The notes: generated by a model from the letters alone, not told the origin. A stretch of 64,000 nucleotides of DNA from Enterococcus ureilyticus (GCF_001730315.1 NZ_MIKC01000023.1:124001-188000); one strand, 5' to 3'; counted from the first letter of the stretch, positions 23,562 through 33,950 are shown. Program-made: numbers and translations.

Positions 23562-25451
23562 ATGAAAAAATTATCCGAAGAACAATTAATAAAGTATCTT
23601 CAAATAAACGGTCTCACTTCCTCTAGCCAATTAGCTCAAATCTTTGCTGTTTCTACTAGAACAATCAAAAACTATATCAAAAAAATCAATGAACACGTTA
23701 CTGAAAAGCTGATCCACGCAACATCAAAAGGGTATTATATTGCTAAGACTGAAACTCAAACCATTTCTACAAGAGAAACAAGCAGGGAAAAAATTCTAAC
23801 TGAAAAATTGATTTATTTATTAACACCGATCAATAAATACGATCTAGCCGAAGAACTTTTTGTCAGCTTGTCCACTTTAGAACGGACGATCAGTAAAGCC
23901 AACAATGAACTGAGCAAATTTCACTTAAAAATTGTTAACCATGAAAACACGGTTCAATTAACTGGGCTAGAAGAACAAAAACGAGTCTGGATCAGAGAAC
24001 AATTTTATCATGAAACGAGCGCTGAATTTCTGCACCTAGCAACCATTCAAGCATCCTTTTATGGATATGATCTAGATGCCTTGAAAACGATGATCACGCG
24101 AATTCTTAATGAAAATAACTTATATATCAATGGATACACGCTAAACAGCATTATCTTGCACATAGTAGTCGCAATGGAACGAATCTATGACAACAATCAA
24201 ACTATCCATACCGTTGTCTCTGAAATCGATGAACGCCTTGCTGCAGAGCATCGCTCAGCTATCGCCATCGCCACTTACATCCAACATACTTATGATATCC
24301 AGTTGAAAGAAACTGAAATTTCTTATATGACGATCCTTTTAAAAAGTAAAACGACGTTACTGAATTACGCTGAAATCAAAGAAGATTTAAAAGACTATAT
24401 TGCTGATGAAAGTATTCAATTAGCCCATCAAATTTTGCAGAAGATCAATGACGCTTTTTTACTGTCATTGGATGACGAGGACTTTTTTATCAAATTTTCT
24501 TTGCATCTGCAAAATTTATTAAGCCGTAATCGTGAAAAACAGGTAGCTTTAAATCCGATGACGAAAGAAATTAAAGAAAACTATCCTTTAGTCTATGACT
24601 TAGCCGTTTTTGTTTCAAATGAATTAGAAGAATACTTAGGGTCTAAAATTGCTGAAGATGAAATTACTTATTTAGCTTTTCATATTGGGGCTTATTTTGA
24701 GCATGCAAAAATCAATCAAAGCAAAATCTTTGCTACCTTGATTTGTCCTAGTTATTACGATATGCACGTTGACCTTTCCGAAAAGATTTTAGCGTCCTTT
24801 GATGATACTTTGACTTTGAAGAAAATCATTACAGAAGTGGATGCGCCTATCTCTAATTTAAATCAGGAGTTGATCATTTCAAGTATTCCGTTGCCTGATA
24901 CGGTTGATTATGTAAAGATAACACCTTTTTTCAATGAACGAGACAAAAACATTCTTACTAAGTCCATCAAAAAAATCAATTTTGGGAAACAACAACTAAA
25001 AATGAAAAAAGTGATTGAACAGTATTTTTCTAAAGAGTTATTTGAAAAAAATCGGCACTATGAAAGCAAATATCAACTAATCCATCACATGACGAATCAC
25101 TTGGTTGATTTAAAGCGGGTAAATCAGACTTTTGAGGAGGAAATTCTTCGACGTGAAGACATGTCCTCCACAAGTTTTGGCAATGGTTTGGCTATGCCTC
25201 ATTCGATGGAGATGAATGCCTTAAAAACGTCGCTTTATTTTGTGATCAATGAAGAACCCATGCTTTGGGACGAAGAATATGTCCAAATCATCGTAATGAT
25301 CGCCATGAATACGTCCGAGCGTAAGGAGTTTCGAAAGATTTTCAATTTGATTATTGAATCGTTGGATAATCCTGAAACGATTGATTCGCTATTAAAAGCC
25401 GATTCTTATGAGGAATTTGTGAGTTGTTTGGTGGATTCATTTCAATTTTGA
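23562..25451 (+). CDS. PRD-containing transcriptional activator, BglG/LicR type
   Basis: A 629-residue regulator. It has an N-terminal HTH (LTSSSQLAQIFAVSTRTIKN near residue 17), a second Mga-type HTH, two PTS-regulation domains (about 170-400), an EIIB-Gat-like stretch and a C-terminal fructose-type EIIA domain with the His in NGLAMPHSME. Phosphorylation by HPr and EIIB is known to control such activators according to sugar supply. GGAGG precedes the chosen ATG; a GTG five codons earlier is not needed. It is divergent from the PTS operon, which is its likely target. Confidence 0.88.
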   Translation: MKKLSEEQLIKYLQINGLTSSSQLAQIFAVSTRTIKNYIKKINEHVTEKLIHATSKGYYIAKTETQTISTRETSREKILTEKLIYLLTPINKYDLAEELFVSLSTLERTISKANNELSKFHLKIVNHENTVQLTGLEEQKRVWIREQFYHETSAEFLHLATIQASFYGYDLDALKTMITRILNENNLYINGYTLNSIILHIVVAMERIYDNNQTIHTVVSEIDERLAAEHRSAIAIATYIQHTYDIQLKETEISYMTILLKSKTTLLNYAEIKEDLKDYIADESIQLAHQILQKINDAFLLSLDDEDFFIKFSLHLQNLLSRNREKQVALNPMTKEIKENYPLVYDLAVFVSNELEEYLGSKIAEDEITYLAFHIGAYFEHAKINQSKIFATLICPSYYDMHVDLSEKILASFDDTLTLKKIITEVDAPISNLNQELIISSIPLPDTVDYVKITPFFNERDKNILTKSIKKINFGKQQLKMKKVIEQYFSKELFEKNRHYESKYQLIHHMTNHLVDLKRVNQTFEEEILRREDMSSTSFGNGLAMPHSMEMNALKTSLYFVINEEPMLWDEEYVQIIVMIAMNTSERKEFRKIFNLIIESLDNPETIDSLLKADSYEEFVSCLVDSFQF

Positions 25452-25564
25452 GAAGGAGAAGTAAGTTTAGACTTCGGTCATCCAGTGAAAATCTGATGAT
25501 CGAAGTGTTACAAACAATCATTAGAAATACTCTTCCATCTATGTGCTTTCTTTATCACTACAAG

Positions 25565-26164
25565 TTAAATCCAGCCTTTTTCCTTTGCAATACTTACCGC
25601 TTCGATTCGATTTTTTGCATCTAATTTACTCAAAATCTCAGACATATAATTCCTTACCGTTCCGGCAGTCAAAAATAATTTCTCTGCAATTTCTTTAGAA
25701 GACAATCCTTCTCCAACTGCCAGTAAAACTTCTTGTTCTCGTTCTGTCAAAGGATTTTCTTGTTGGGAAAACAAGCCTGTTACAAGTTCAGGCGAATAAA
25801 ATTTTTTCCCTTGCATCACGGCTCGAATATTTCCAATCAGTTCATCTGTCGGGGTGTCCTTTAACAGATATCCTGATACCTCTGCTTTAACCGCACGCTC
25901 AAAATAGCCTTCTCTAGCAAACGTGGTCAAAATGATCACTTTTTGCTTCTGATACTGTAATTCTTCTGCTATATCCAATCCTGTTTTCAACGGCATTTCA
26001 ATATCTGTCAAACAAATGTCTGGCTGATGCTTTTCAATCAATTCTAGTGCCTCCACACCATTTTTAGCAATTCCTACAACGTCCAAATCATCTTCCAAAC
26101 CTAAAATCGTCGCCAAAGCAGACGAGAGTAAGCCTTGGTCTTCTGCGATAATTAATTTAATCAT
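25565..26164 (-). CDS. NarL/LuxR-family response regulator (YvfU/DesR-like)
   Basis: A 199-residue response regulator. The receiver domain has Asp pair AED near residue 8 and the phosphoacceptor Asp54 in CLTDIEMP. The C-terminal LuxR-type HTH reads LTEREQEVLLAVGEGLSSKE and GTVRNYMSEILSKL. GAGGAG precedes the ATG, which overlaps the kinase gene by eight bases. With the upstream kinase and ABC genes it forms a four-gene set laid out like Bacillus yvfRSTU. It probably controls that transporter. Confidence 0.9.
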   Translation of the reverse strand: MIKLIIAEDQGLLSSALATILGLEDDLDVVGIAKNGVEALELIEKHQPDICLTDIEMPLKTGLDIAEELQYQKQKVIILTTFAREGYFERAVKAEVSGYLLKDTPTDELIGNIRAVMQGKKFYSPELVTGLFSQQENPLTEREQEVLLAVGEGLSSKEIAEKLFLTAGTVRNYMSEILSKLDAKNRIEAVSIAKEKGWI

Positions 26165-27275
26165 TGATTGTCTCCTCTTTTTTATCCATAGGAACTGTAA
26201 ATTGAACCTTCGTCCCATTTTTTTGCGTAAATTCGAGTTCTCCACAGATACTTTCGATCCGTTCACGCAACCCTGTTAATCCATTGCCCTGTATAGAATG
26301 TTTCATTCCATTGCCATCATCTTCGACTATAAAAGTATAATCAGTTGCGTTTTTTTCTATAACAATCCTACAATGGCTTGCTTTACTATGCCGAATCACA
26401 TTCGTAACACTTTCACGTAAACAATAACTTAGGGTATTTTGAATATCTGTAGAAATCTCGCTTGTTAATTCTTCACCCTCTGTGGATAAGATGATTTTGG
26501 CAGCCCGTAAGCTTTTTTCAATCGTGATCATTTCTTCAGCAATCAACACATGACGCATACTTGAAACGATTTCCCGCACAGTTTGTAGGGTTCCTCTTGA
26601 AGTTTCGGTGACTTCTGCGATTTCCTTTTTTGCCAACTCTAAATCTTTATCTAACAACTTCCCTGCTAACTCTGTTTTGATTGTCATGATCGATAAGGAT
26701 TGTCCCAGTGTATCATGTAAATCTCTAGCGATTCGATAACGTTCTTCTTGTTTGATCACATATTCCATCCGTTGGGTAGACTGATACATTTGTTTACGTA
26801 ATTCAGCTTGTTTACGGATTGAGCGACCCGCAAAAGGTGCTGCACAGATGAAAAAGCCATAAACAAACATCGTGATCTTTAAATCTTGAGCCATATATTC
26901 CGGTAAATTACTTAAATTAAACAGCACAGGTGTCAACGTACCTAATAACGCCATATAATAATACTTAAAGACATTTTTCTTCATCGGAATAAACCCGATC
27001 ATCCACGCTGGATAAATAAACAAGTAGATATACCCAAAGTATAGTGTATAAAACAATGATATCCCATACATCAAAGCCATCCAAATTGGAAACCATTTCC
27101 CGTTAAATAAACAATTTCGATAGGTTACAACAAAAATCCCTAAAGTAAAAAGTGCTAACTGCTTATCAAAATTATCGTATGGAAACATTGCGATAATCGG
27201 AATCAAAATAAAAATCAACCATATAAATGAAACAAAGCCATCTTCTTTCGGATACAACCTAAACTTACCAATCAT
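26157..27275 (-). CDS. Sensor histidine kinase (YvfT/DesK-like)
   Basis: A 372-residue kinase with five to six membrane segments in the first 165 residues and no large extracellular loop. The HisKA_3 dimerisation box RDLHDTLGQSLS follows near residue 186, and the ATPase domain shows the N box (SVTNVIRHSKASH), DDGNGM and GNGLTGLRERI. Membrane-embedded sensing of lipid or envelope state is typical for the family. Overlaps the regulator gene by eight bases. Confidence 0.9.
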   Translation of the reverse strand: MIGKFRLYPKEDGFVSFIWLIFILIPIIAMFPYDNFDKQLALFTLGIFVVTYRNCLFNGKWFPIWMALMYGISLFYTLYFGYIYLFIYPAWMIGFIPMKKNVFKYYYMALLGTLTPVLFNLSNLPEYMAQDLKITMFVYGFFICAAPFAGRSIRKQAELRKQMYQSTQRMEYVIKQEERYRIARDLHDTLGQSLSIMTIKTELAGKLLDKDLELAKKEIAEVTETSRGTLQTVREIVSSMRHVLIAEEMITIEKSLRAAKIILSTEGEELTSEISTDIQNTLSYCLRESVTNVIRHSKASHCRIVIEKNATDYTFIVEDDGNGMKHSIQGNGLTGLRERIESICGELEFTQKNGTKVQFTVPMDKKEETIND

Positions 27276-27284
27276 AACTTTCCC

Positions 27285-28037
27285 CTAACGTTTTACTTCT
27301 TCTTTACGACCATTCAGATATATTGATAATACCATAATTCCTACAAAATAAATGAAGATGATCACTATTCCTTTGCCATCAGGTAACTGCCCTTCTGCTA
27401 ATTGCTTTGCTCCTTGTGCTGCATAAAAAGTCGGTAACCCTGCCGCAATTTTTTGGATCACTTCTGGGAACATATTGATTGGCCACCATAATCCGCTCAC
27501 GATTGCAAGCGGCATCAAGATCATATTGTTCAGTACACTAACCGTATTGGGGTCTTTCACAAGACTTACGATCGTAGCTAATGCGACGATTGGCAAACAA
27601 CCATATAAAATCCATACAGCACTAGTGAGCCACGCAATGACAGGCATTTGAACACCATTCACAAAATGCCCGACTAGAAAAATAACGCTCAATAATAAGC
27701 TGTTGATCAAAAACTGAGTTACGACCTTACTCGCATAATAAATACTCTCCGGAATAGGTGAAAGACGTAAAAACTGCTTCACACCTTGTTTCCGATCTTC
27801 GATCAAGGTCATTGAAAAGGAAAATAATGAACTGATCATTACGCTATAGGTTGCCATTTGAATCATACTTTCTTTATAAAAAACAGCCATATATTCTGTT
27901 GAAACGCCCATATTAAATACTTTAGTAAATAGCAGATAAAAGCCCACTGGCATTCCTAATGAAAAGAAGATAAATGGTTTACTCCTAACTAAAGAGCGGT
28001 TTAAATCTGTTTTGGTCAGTACAATCAATGTGTTCAT
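27285..28037 (-). CDS. ABC-2 type transporter permease
   Basis: A 250-residue membrane protein with six predicted membrane segments in the ABC-2 pattern: an N-terminal segment after KPFIFFSLGMPVGFYLLF, a MISSLFSFSMTLIEDRKQGV motif, and LRLSPIPESIYYASK. It pairs with the ATPase, whose stop overlaps this start by four bases (ATGA). Export of a lipid, peptide or drug is possible but unknown. Confidence 0.88.
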   Translation of the reverse strand: MNTLIVLTKTDLNRSLVRSKPFIFFSLGMPVGFYLLFTKVFNMGVSTEYMAVFYKESMIQMATYSVMISSLFSFSMTLIEDRKQGVKQFLRLSPIPESIYYASKVVTQFLINSLLLSVIFLVGHFVNGVQMPVIAWLTSAVWILYGCLPIVALATIVSLVKDPNTVSVLNNMILMPLAIVSGLWWPINMFPEVIQKIAAGLPTFYAAQGAKQLAEGQLPDGKGIVIIFIYFVGIMVLSIYLNGRKEEVKR

Positions 28038-28918
28038 TTGTTTTCCCCCGCGACTAAGGTGTTGAAGACCCTCTCCAAATTCCCTGGAATAATCAATAAA
28101 TTCTTAAACTTAATTTCTGTAGCGAACAACTCTATAAGGGTTTCATCACTGTTTGACGAGTATAGCGTTATGTTGTTTTCTACTTTTTCGACTGTTGATA
28201 CATAAGGTAAATCTGCTAGTTTTACTTCGGCATGTTTGTCTAACAACTGAAAACTCAATTTATTTTGCAGCATTTCAGACTGAATACTTTCTAAAGTACC
28301 ATCATGAACGATTTCACCTTGTTTCATCAATAAAATTCGAGTGGCTACTTTTTCAATTTCTTCTAGGTAATGCGTGGTTAGGATGATCGTTTTTCCTTGT
28401 TCTTTTAGCTGATTGATTTTTTCCCAGAACAGTTGACGGCTGGTCACATCCATTCCTGTTGTCGGTTCATCTAGAAAAAGCAGTTCTGGCTTTCCGATAA
28501 TTGATAAACCAAACGTTAACCGACGTTTTTGCCCGCCCGATAGTTTCGTTGTATACGTATTTTGATGTTCATTTAATCCCGTTATCTCTAACAACGCTTC
28601 TAGAGAAAGTGGATCTGGATAAAAACTGCGGAAAAGAGTCAGTAATTCTTTGACTTTGACATTTTCTAAAGTTGTGCTTTCTTGCTGCATCACGCCTAAT
28701 TTCATTTTATTTTTTTTATTCAATGGATTTGTACCAAAGAGACTTATTTCCCCAGCCGTTGGACGAATCAATCCTGTTAAGCAATTGATCAAAGTAGTTT
28801 TCCCTGCACCATTTGGACCTACTAAGGCAATGATTTCCCCTTTATTTACGGTTAGCGAAACTTTGTTTAAAATTGTTTTTTTGTTCATTATTTTTGTGAG
28901 TTTAGTGGCTGTGATCAT
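28034..28918 (-). CDS. ABC transporter ATP-binding protein
   Basis: A 294-residue ATPase with Walker A GPNGAGKTT, signature LSGGQKRR, Walker B LLFLDEPTTGMD and the switch His in ILTTHYLEEIE. After about residue 220 there is a C-terminal extension typical of drug/lipid ABC-2 exporters. First gene of the four-gene set; GGGGAGAG precedes the ATG. A cluster of TGTCAT half-sites lies upstream. Confidence 0.93.
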   Translation of the reverse strand: MITATKLTKIMNKKTILNKVSLTVNKGEIIALVGPNGAGKTTLINCLTGLIRPTAGEISLFGTNPLNKKNKMKLGVMQQESTTLENVKVKELLTLFRSFYPDPLSLEALLEITGLNEHQNTYTTKLSGGQKRRLTFGLSIIGKPELLFLDEPTTGMDVTSRQLFWEKINQLKEQGKTIILTTHYLEEIEKVATRILLMKQGEIVHDGTLESIQSEMLQNKLSFQLLDKHAEVKLADLPYVSTVEKVENNITLYSSNSDETLIELFATEIKFKNLLIIPGNLERVFNTLVAGENK

Positions 28919-28983
28919 TTTTTCTCTCCCCTTTGCTTATGTCCTTATCTTATCTGATTATGAGGGCGCGCGTTAGAGGATCT

Positions 28984-29012
28984 TGTCATGGATGTATATG
29001 ACATTTGTCATG
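28984..29012. promoter_or_regulatory. Candidate response-regulator binding site
   Basis: TGTCATG at about 28985 followed by the perfect dyad ATGACATTTGTCAT (28998-29011). There are three related half-sites, about 70 bases upstream of the ABC ATPase start. This arrangement suits a NarL-family dimer and suggests autoregulation of the operon. Confidence 0.45.
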
Positions 29013-29077
29013 TGACTATTTATCGGCGAAAATACTACTCTTACAATTATAAAGACTTATCCAATAATCTAAAGTAC

Positions 29078-29126
29078 AAAAAAGAGATGAGTAGACAACT
29101 GTATAAGTTGCTCTCATCTCTTTTAA
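29078..29126 (-). terminator. Terminator after the oppA-type gene
   Basis: AAAAGAGATGAG/CTCATCTCTTTT arms with an inner CAACT/AGTTG pair and a minus-strand T tract. Confidence 0.8.
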
Positions 29127-29154
29127 GTAGAATACCATTCTAATTTTTAATTAA

Positions 29155-30807
29155 TTAATCTTCGATATAGGTCCATTTAAAGTCATATTTTGCACCAGTT
29201 GAGTGGTAAACAACATCTTTGACTTTTTCAGAACGAAGATGTGCTTCCGCTTTTTGATACAACGGAATAACGCCCATATCATCCATAATAATTTTTTCTG
29301 CCTCAAGCATGTCTTTCCAACGTGCTTCTGGATCATTTGCATTGGTTGTTGCAGCAGCTTCTACTAATTTATTGTATTCAGGATTTGAATAATGTCCTCT
29401 ATTGTATGAGTTCCCTGTTACAAATAGATCTAGGAAACTACTTGGGTCAGCATAATCTGCACCCCAAGCGCTAACAGCGATTTCGAAGTCACCTTTATTT
29501 GAACGATCTAAACGGACTGAAAACGGTACTGGACTAACCGATACTTTTAACCCATCCAATGTTTCAGACAGTGAACCTTGAAGATATTCAGCCATTTTCT
29601 TGGCATTATCGGTATCATCAATCAATAAATCTACAGATAATGTTGAAATACCTAGCTCGTCTTTTGCTTTTTTCCATGATTCTTTTGCTTTATCCACATC
29701 ATAAACGACTTCGTTTCCTGATTCTTTGGCAAAGTCTTCATCTGTTTTTGGATTAACTGCTAAGCCTTCTGGAACTAGGCCTATTGGAACAGTTGAACCA
29801 TTTGCTAAGATTTGGTCAACTAAAGCCGTACGATCGATTGCATAAGATAACGCTTTACGCAAGTTCACATTGCGGTAAGGTGAATTTTCTTCGATTTGAT
29901 TTGGTTCAAGATAGAATGTTGACGCACCTTTTAAAATAATATAGTTTGGGTCATTTTTCATTTGTTGCGCTAATTCACCAGATAGCGGCACTTCATCTGC
30001 TTGACCATCTTGGAATAAGTTCAATGATGTTGGCGCTTCTTTTACAACATCGATTGCCACTTTGTCTAATTTAACCGTATCTTTATCCCAATATTTGTCA
30101 TTTTTTGAATAAGACCAGCTTGTATCTGTTCCTGGTCCATCAAAGTCAGTTAATGTAAAAGGACCATTGTAGACAGATTTATCGCTGGCAGTTGTATAAT
30201 CTTTGCCATATTTTTCAGCAATATCTTGTCTTTGTGGTAAGAATGAAGGGAAAGCTAATAGGTAATCAAAGTAAGGTGTTGCTTTTTCTAGAGTAATTTC
30301 TAATTCATAATCACTCACGGCTTTTATCCCTAGTTCTTCTTTTTTCATTTCACCTTTAGAGATTTTTTCAGCATTTTTTACAGAATTAAACATATAAGCA
30401 TACTCTGATCCAGTAGCAGGATCAACTGTTCTTTGCCAGCCATACACGAAATCTGCTGCTGTTACAGGTTTATCATCTGTCCATTTTGCATCTTCTCTTA
30501 ATTTAATTTTGTATGTTAAGCCATCTTCACTAACTTCGGCCATTTCAGCTGCTCCAGCTGGTTGAGGTTTACTCTCTTTATCTAGACGGTAAATTCCTTC
30601 ATAAACATTATTCAGTGCAACAAAACTCACTTCATCTGTTGCTAATGAAGGATCCGCACTTGGCATTTCTTGTCTTTCAATAAATCTAAATACTTTTTCT
30701 TCGCTGCCTGATCCACTATCTGCACTTTTAGCGTTTCCGCCACATGCAGCTAGGGCAATGCTTGAAACAGCAATTAGTCCTAGTAAGGCACTTTTCTTCA
30801 ATTTCAT
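29155..30807 (-). CDS. Peptide ABC transporter substrate-binding lipoprotein (OppA-like)
   Basis: A 550-residue lipoprotein. The signal peptide ends with the lipobox SIALAACGG (lipidated Cys near residue 22), followed by a Ser/Gly-rich linker and an SBP family 5 fold: DEVSFVALNNVYEGIYRLD, VTAADFVYGWQRTVDP and NVNLRKALSYAIDRTALV-type segments. It binds peptides outside the membrane. No permease or ATPase genes adjoin it, so it is an orphan binder serving a transporter encoded elsewhere; in enterococci such orphans can bind pheromones. Confidence 0.93.
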   Translation of the reverse strand: MKLKKSALLGLIAVSSIALAACGGNAKSADSGSGSEEKVFRFIERQEMPSADPSLATDEVSFVALNNVYEGIYRLDKESKPQPAGAAEMAEVSEDGLTYKIKLREDAKWTDDKPVTAADFVYGWQRTVDPATGSEYAYMFNSVKNAEKISKGEMKKEELGIKAVSDYELEITLEKATPYFDYLLAFPSFLPQRQDIAEKYGKDYTTASDKSVYNGPFTLTDFDGPGTDTSWSYSKNDKYWDKDTVKLDKVAIDVVKEAPTSLNLFQDGQADEVPLSGELAQQMKNDPNYIILKGASTFYLEPNQIEENSPYRNVNLRKALSYAIDRTALVDQILANGSTVPIGLVPEGLAVNPKTDEDFAKESGNEVVYDVDKAKESWKKAKDELGISTLSVDLLIDDTDNAKKMAEYLQGSLSETLDGLKVSVSPVPFSVRLDRSNKGDFEIAVSAWGADYADPSSFLDLFVTGNSYNRGHYSNPEYNKLVEAAATTNANDPEARWKDMLEAEKIIMDDMGVIPLYQKAEAHLRSEKVKDVVYHSTGAKYDFKWTYIED

Positions 30808-30842
30808 CTAAAAAACCCCCAATTTTAATAAAAGCTATAAAG

Positions 30843-30871
30843 AATATAACAAAATTCTAAGGTTATCGCAA
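30843..30871 (-). promoter_or_regulatory. Promoter of the oppA-type gene
   Basis: Minus strand TTGCGA, 17-base spacer, TATATT, about 40 bases before the start codon. Confidence 0.6.
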
Positions 30872-30933
30872 TTAAAATACTATAGTCAGTTTAGTAAAAA
30901 TATTCTGAATTTTTTCTAATTTAACTGTTACAG

Positions 30934-30972
30934 AAAAAAGAAGCGAACACTTAAAGGGCTCGCTTCTTTTTT
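30934..30972 (-). terminator. Terminator after rny
   Basis: AAAGAAGCGA with CTCGCTTCTTT and flanking A/T runs. It is similar in stem sequence to the cassette spacer terminators but lies alone here. Confidence 0.75.
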
Positions 30973-30983
30973 ATTCATTTTAA

Positions 30984-32540
30984 TTATTTTGCATAATCTA
31001 CTGCACGTGTTTCTCGAATAACCGTCACTTTGATGTGACCTGGATAATCTAAGTCATCTTCGATTTTCTTACGAATATCTCGAACTAAACGAACAGCTTC
31101 TAAATCTGTAATTTCGTCTGGTTTAACCATTACACGGACTTCGCGTCCGGCTTGTACTGCAAAACTAGATTCCACACCTTCAAATCCATTAGAAATATTT
31201 TCTAAGTTTTCTAAGCGTCGGATGTAGTTTTCCATTGACTCGCTACGAGCACCTGGTCTAGCAGCTGATAATGCATCTGCTGCAGCAACTAAGACAGAAA
31301 TAACAGAGGTTGCTTCTACATCGCCATGATGGGATGCAATCGCATTGATGACTGTTGAATTTTCTTTGTATTTAGCAGCTAATTCTGCACCAATCTCTAC
31401 GTGAGAGCCTTCAATTTCATGATCTAGCGCTTTACCAATATCATGTAATAGTCCGGCACGTTTAGCTAATTGAATGTCTTCACCGATTTCTGCAGCCAAG
31501 ACACCTGTTAATTTTGCTACTTCGATTGAGTGATTCAATACATTTTGCCCATAACTTGTGCGGAAACGTAAACGTCCCAATATTTTGATCAAGTCTGGAT
31601 GTAATGTGTGCGCACCAACCTCAAAGGCTGCTTGTTCACCGTATTCACGGATACGCTCATCCATTTCTTTACGAGATTTTTCAACCATTTCTTCAATGCG
31701 GGCTGGATGGATTCGACCATCTTGAATCAATTTCTCAAGTGTCATCCGAGCGATTTCTCTACGAATCGGATCAAATCCAGAAAGTACCACAGCTTCCGGC
31801 GTATCATCAATGATTAAATCAATTCCTGTTAAGGTCTCTAATGTACGAATATTACGTCCTTCACGACCAATGATTCTTCCTTTCATCTCATCGTTAGGTA
31901 AACTAACCACAGAGACTGTTGTTTCGGAAACTGAATCTGCTGCACAACGTTGAATTGCTAGAGAAAGTAAATTTTTGGCTTTCCGATCTGATTCTTCTTT
32001 AGCGCGTTGTTCAGATTCTTTGACCATGACCGTTAATTCATGACTTAATTCTTCTTCAGTTGATTTCATGATGATATCTTTTGCTTCGTCTTTTGATAGT
32101 GAAGCAATGCGTTCTATTTCTTGGTGTTGCTTTTCAACTAGTTCTTCTACATCTTTTTCTCGCTCATCAATTAATTGCCGTTTGGCACCAAGTTTCTCTT
32201 CTTTTTCTTCCAGTGAGTGTTCACGTTTTTCAAGAGAGTCATCTTTACGATCTAATGTTTGTTCTCTTTGTAATAAACGATTTTCTTGAGATTTAAGTTC
32301 TACTTTGCTTTCTTTCAACTCACTTTCAATTTCTAACCGATACTTTTGGCTTTCTTCCATAGCTTCTAATAAAGCTTCTTTTTTCAGAGTTTCTGCTTCT
32401 TTAGCGGCACTTTCAAGAATACCTTCCGCAGAAGACTTTGCACCATCTATAGCCTTTTCGTGACGTGATTTTGCAACGACTAACCCTAAACCAAGACCGA
32501 CAACTAAACCGATGATAGCGAGGAGAATTTCTAAACCCAT
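30984..32540 (-). CDS. rny: Ribonuclease Y
   Basis: A 518-residue membrane-anchored endoribonuclease. It has an N-terminal transmembrane helix ([20 protein letters not shown]), a long Glu/Lys/Arg coiled coil to about residue 200, a KH domain with [15 protein letters not shown] and an HD domain with the catalytic His-Asp in [12 protein letters not shown]. It starts bulk mRNA decay. GGAGG lies eight bases before the chosen ATG; a GTG three codons earlier overlaps the ribosome site. It is separated from ymdB by the inserted 20-31 kb segment. Confidence 0.97.
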   Translation of the reverse strand: MGLEILLAIIGLVVGLGLGLVVAKSRHEKAIDGAKSSAEGILESAAKEAETLKKEALLEAMEESQKYRLEIESELKESKVELKSQENRLLQREQTLDRKDDSLEKREHSLEEKEEKLGAKRQLIDEREKDVEELVEKQHQEIERIASLSKDEAKDIIMKSTEEELSHELTVMVKESEQRAKEESDRKAKNLLSLAIQRCAADSVSETTVSVVSLPNDEMKGRIIGREGRNIRTLETLTGIDLIIDDTPEAVVLSGFDPIRREIARMTLEKLIQDGRIHPARIEEMVEKSRKEMDERIREYGEQAAFEVGAHTLHPDLIKILGRLRFRTSYGQNVLNHSIEVAKLTGVLAAEIGEDIQLAKRAGLLHDIGKALDHEIEGSHVEIGAELAAKYKENSTVINAIASHHGDVEATSVISVLVAAADALSAARPGARSESMENYIRRLENLENISNGFEGVESSFAVQAGREVRVMVKPDEITDLEAVRLVRDIRKKIEDDLDYPGHIKVTVIRETRAVDYAK

Positions 32541-32682
32541 TGTTTCCACCTCCGTACTATCTTCAATTTTTCAATATTCATGTAGTTTTCTGATAAACTA
32601 TAATCAATTATCAATATGCCTACTTGCATACGTGTTTTGCACACAACTTTATTCTAATGTTTGTCACCCAGTGTGTCAACTT

Positions 32683-32712
32683 AAAAAAGCCCTTTCCTAT
32701 TGAAAGAGCTTC
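32683..32712 (-). terminator. Second terminator between recA and rny
   Basis: AAGC-CTTTC and GAAAG-GCTT arms with a short loop, giving a T run on the minus strand just before the rny promoter region. Confidence 0.55.
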
Positions 32713-32741
32713 GATGTGGAACAGAATTTCCGCTACACGAA

Positions 32742-32788
32742 AAAACAAACCCACAAAATGCTTATACTAGCTTTGGTGGGTTTGTTTT
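32742..32788. terminator. Terminator after recA
   Basis: AAAACAAACCCAC and GTGGGTTTGTTTT arms, T tracts on both strands, ten bases after the recA stop codon. Confidence 0.85.
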
Positions 32789-32798
32789 ATTATCTAGA

Positions 32799-33848
32799 TT
32801 ATTCTTCGTCAAGAGGAAGCTCTTCTTGTGCTTGTTCTTCCTCAACAATACCCGTTCCGTCACCGATGCCAAATGCATCACGGACACGTTTTGAAACTTC
32901 TTCGACCATTTCTGGATGCTCAGTCATGTAGACTTTAACATTTTCACGACCTTGACCGATTCTTTCTTCTTTGTAGCTATACCAAGCTCCGCTCTTATCA
33001 ACAATGTCTTTTTCGACAGCCATATCAAGTAATTCTCCTTCTTGAGAAATTCCTTGACCGTACATGATATCAACTTCAGCCACTTTAAATGGTGGTGCTA
33101 CTTTATTTTTAACGACTTTGATTTTTGTGCGGTTACCGATAATGTCAGTACCTTGCTTCAATTGCTCTGCACGTCTGACTTCTAGACGAACTGTTGCGTA
33201 GAACTTCAAGGCGCGACCACCCGGTGTTGTTTCTGGGTTACCAAACATAACGCCGACTTTTTCACGAATTTGGTTAATAAAGATCGCAATTGTCTTAGTC
33301 TTATTGATAGAACCTGAAAGCTTACGTAAAGCCTGTGACATCAAACGTGCTTGTAACCCCACATGACTAGCACCCATCTCGCCATCGATCTCAGCACGAG
33401 GAACTAAAGCCGCTACAGAGTCAATTACGACGATATCGATTGCCCCACTGGAAACTAATGCATCTGCGATTTCTAAGCCTTGTTCACCAGTATCAGGTTG
33501 TGAAAGAAGTAGCTCATCGATATTTACACCTAATGCTTGAGCATATTGAGGATCCAACGCATGCTCCGCATCGATAAATGCGGCTGTTCCGCCTTGTTGT
33601 TGGACAGACGCGATTGCGTGTAACGCTACAGTTGTTTTACCAGAACTTTCTGGTCCATAAACTTCAACGATACGTCCGCGGGGATAGCCGCCAACACCTA
33701 AGGCTACATCTAAAGCTAGAGAGCCACTAGGAATAGTTGAGATCTGTTGATCGATCTTCTCCCCTAATTTCATTACTGAACCTTTACCAAAGTTCTTTTC
33801 GATTTTTTTTAGTGCGGCATCTAAGGCCACTTTACGATCATCTGCCAA
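32799..33848 (-). CDS. recA: Recombinase RecA
   Basis: A 349-residue RecA. Walker [10 protein letters not shown] is near residue 66. Also visible are the [17 protein letters not shown] Walker B region, the L2 [21 protein letters not shown] segment and a Glu-rich C-terminal tail ([14 protein letters not shown]). It drives homologous recombination and LexA self-cleavage. It would also supply the recombination needed to move orphan toxin tips in this locus. AAGGAGG lies before the ATG, and a LexA-like box and promoter lie upstream. Confidence 0.98.
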   Translation of the reverse strand: MADDRKVALDAALKKIEKNFGKGSVMKLGEKIDQQISTIPSGSLALDVALGVGGYPRGRIVEVYGPESSGKTTVALHAIASVQQQGGTAAFIDAEHALDPQYAQALGVNIDELLLSQPDTGEQGLEIADALVSSGAIDIVVIDSVAALVPRAEIDGEMGASHVGLQARLMSQALRKLSGSINKTKTIAIFINQIREKVGVMFGNPETTPGGRALKFYATVRLEVRRAEQLKQGTDIIGNRTKIKVVKNKVAPPFKVAEVDIMYGQGISQEGELLDMAVEKDIVDKSGAWYSYKEERIGQGRENVKVYMTEHPEMVEEVSKRVRDAFGIGDGTGIVEEEQAQEELPLDEE

Positions 33849-33899
33849 TCGATAATCCTCCTTATATATAAACGATTTAAATTCCTTTTCAATAAATAT

Positions 33900-33950
33900 A
33901 TCATAACTGGTTTATTTAAAAAAAGCAAGAGAAAAACGAACAAACATTCG
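33900..33950 (-). promoter_or_regulatory. recA promoter with LexA-type box
   Basis: Minus strand TTGCTT (33923-33928), 17-base spacer, TATGAT (33900-33905). Just upstream of the -35, CGAATGTTTGTTCG (33937-33950) matches the Gram-positive LexA consensus CGAAC-N4-GTTCG except one base. Confidence 0.6.

Noticed and set aside
25475-25515. Hairpin ACTTCGGTCATC/GATGATCGAAGT after the activator gene as terminator
   Set aside because: Stem is good but there is no T tract; left unannotated.
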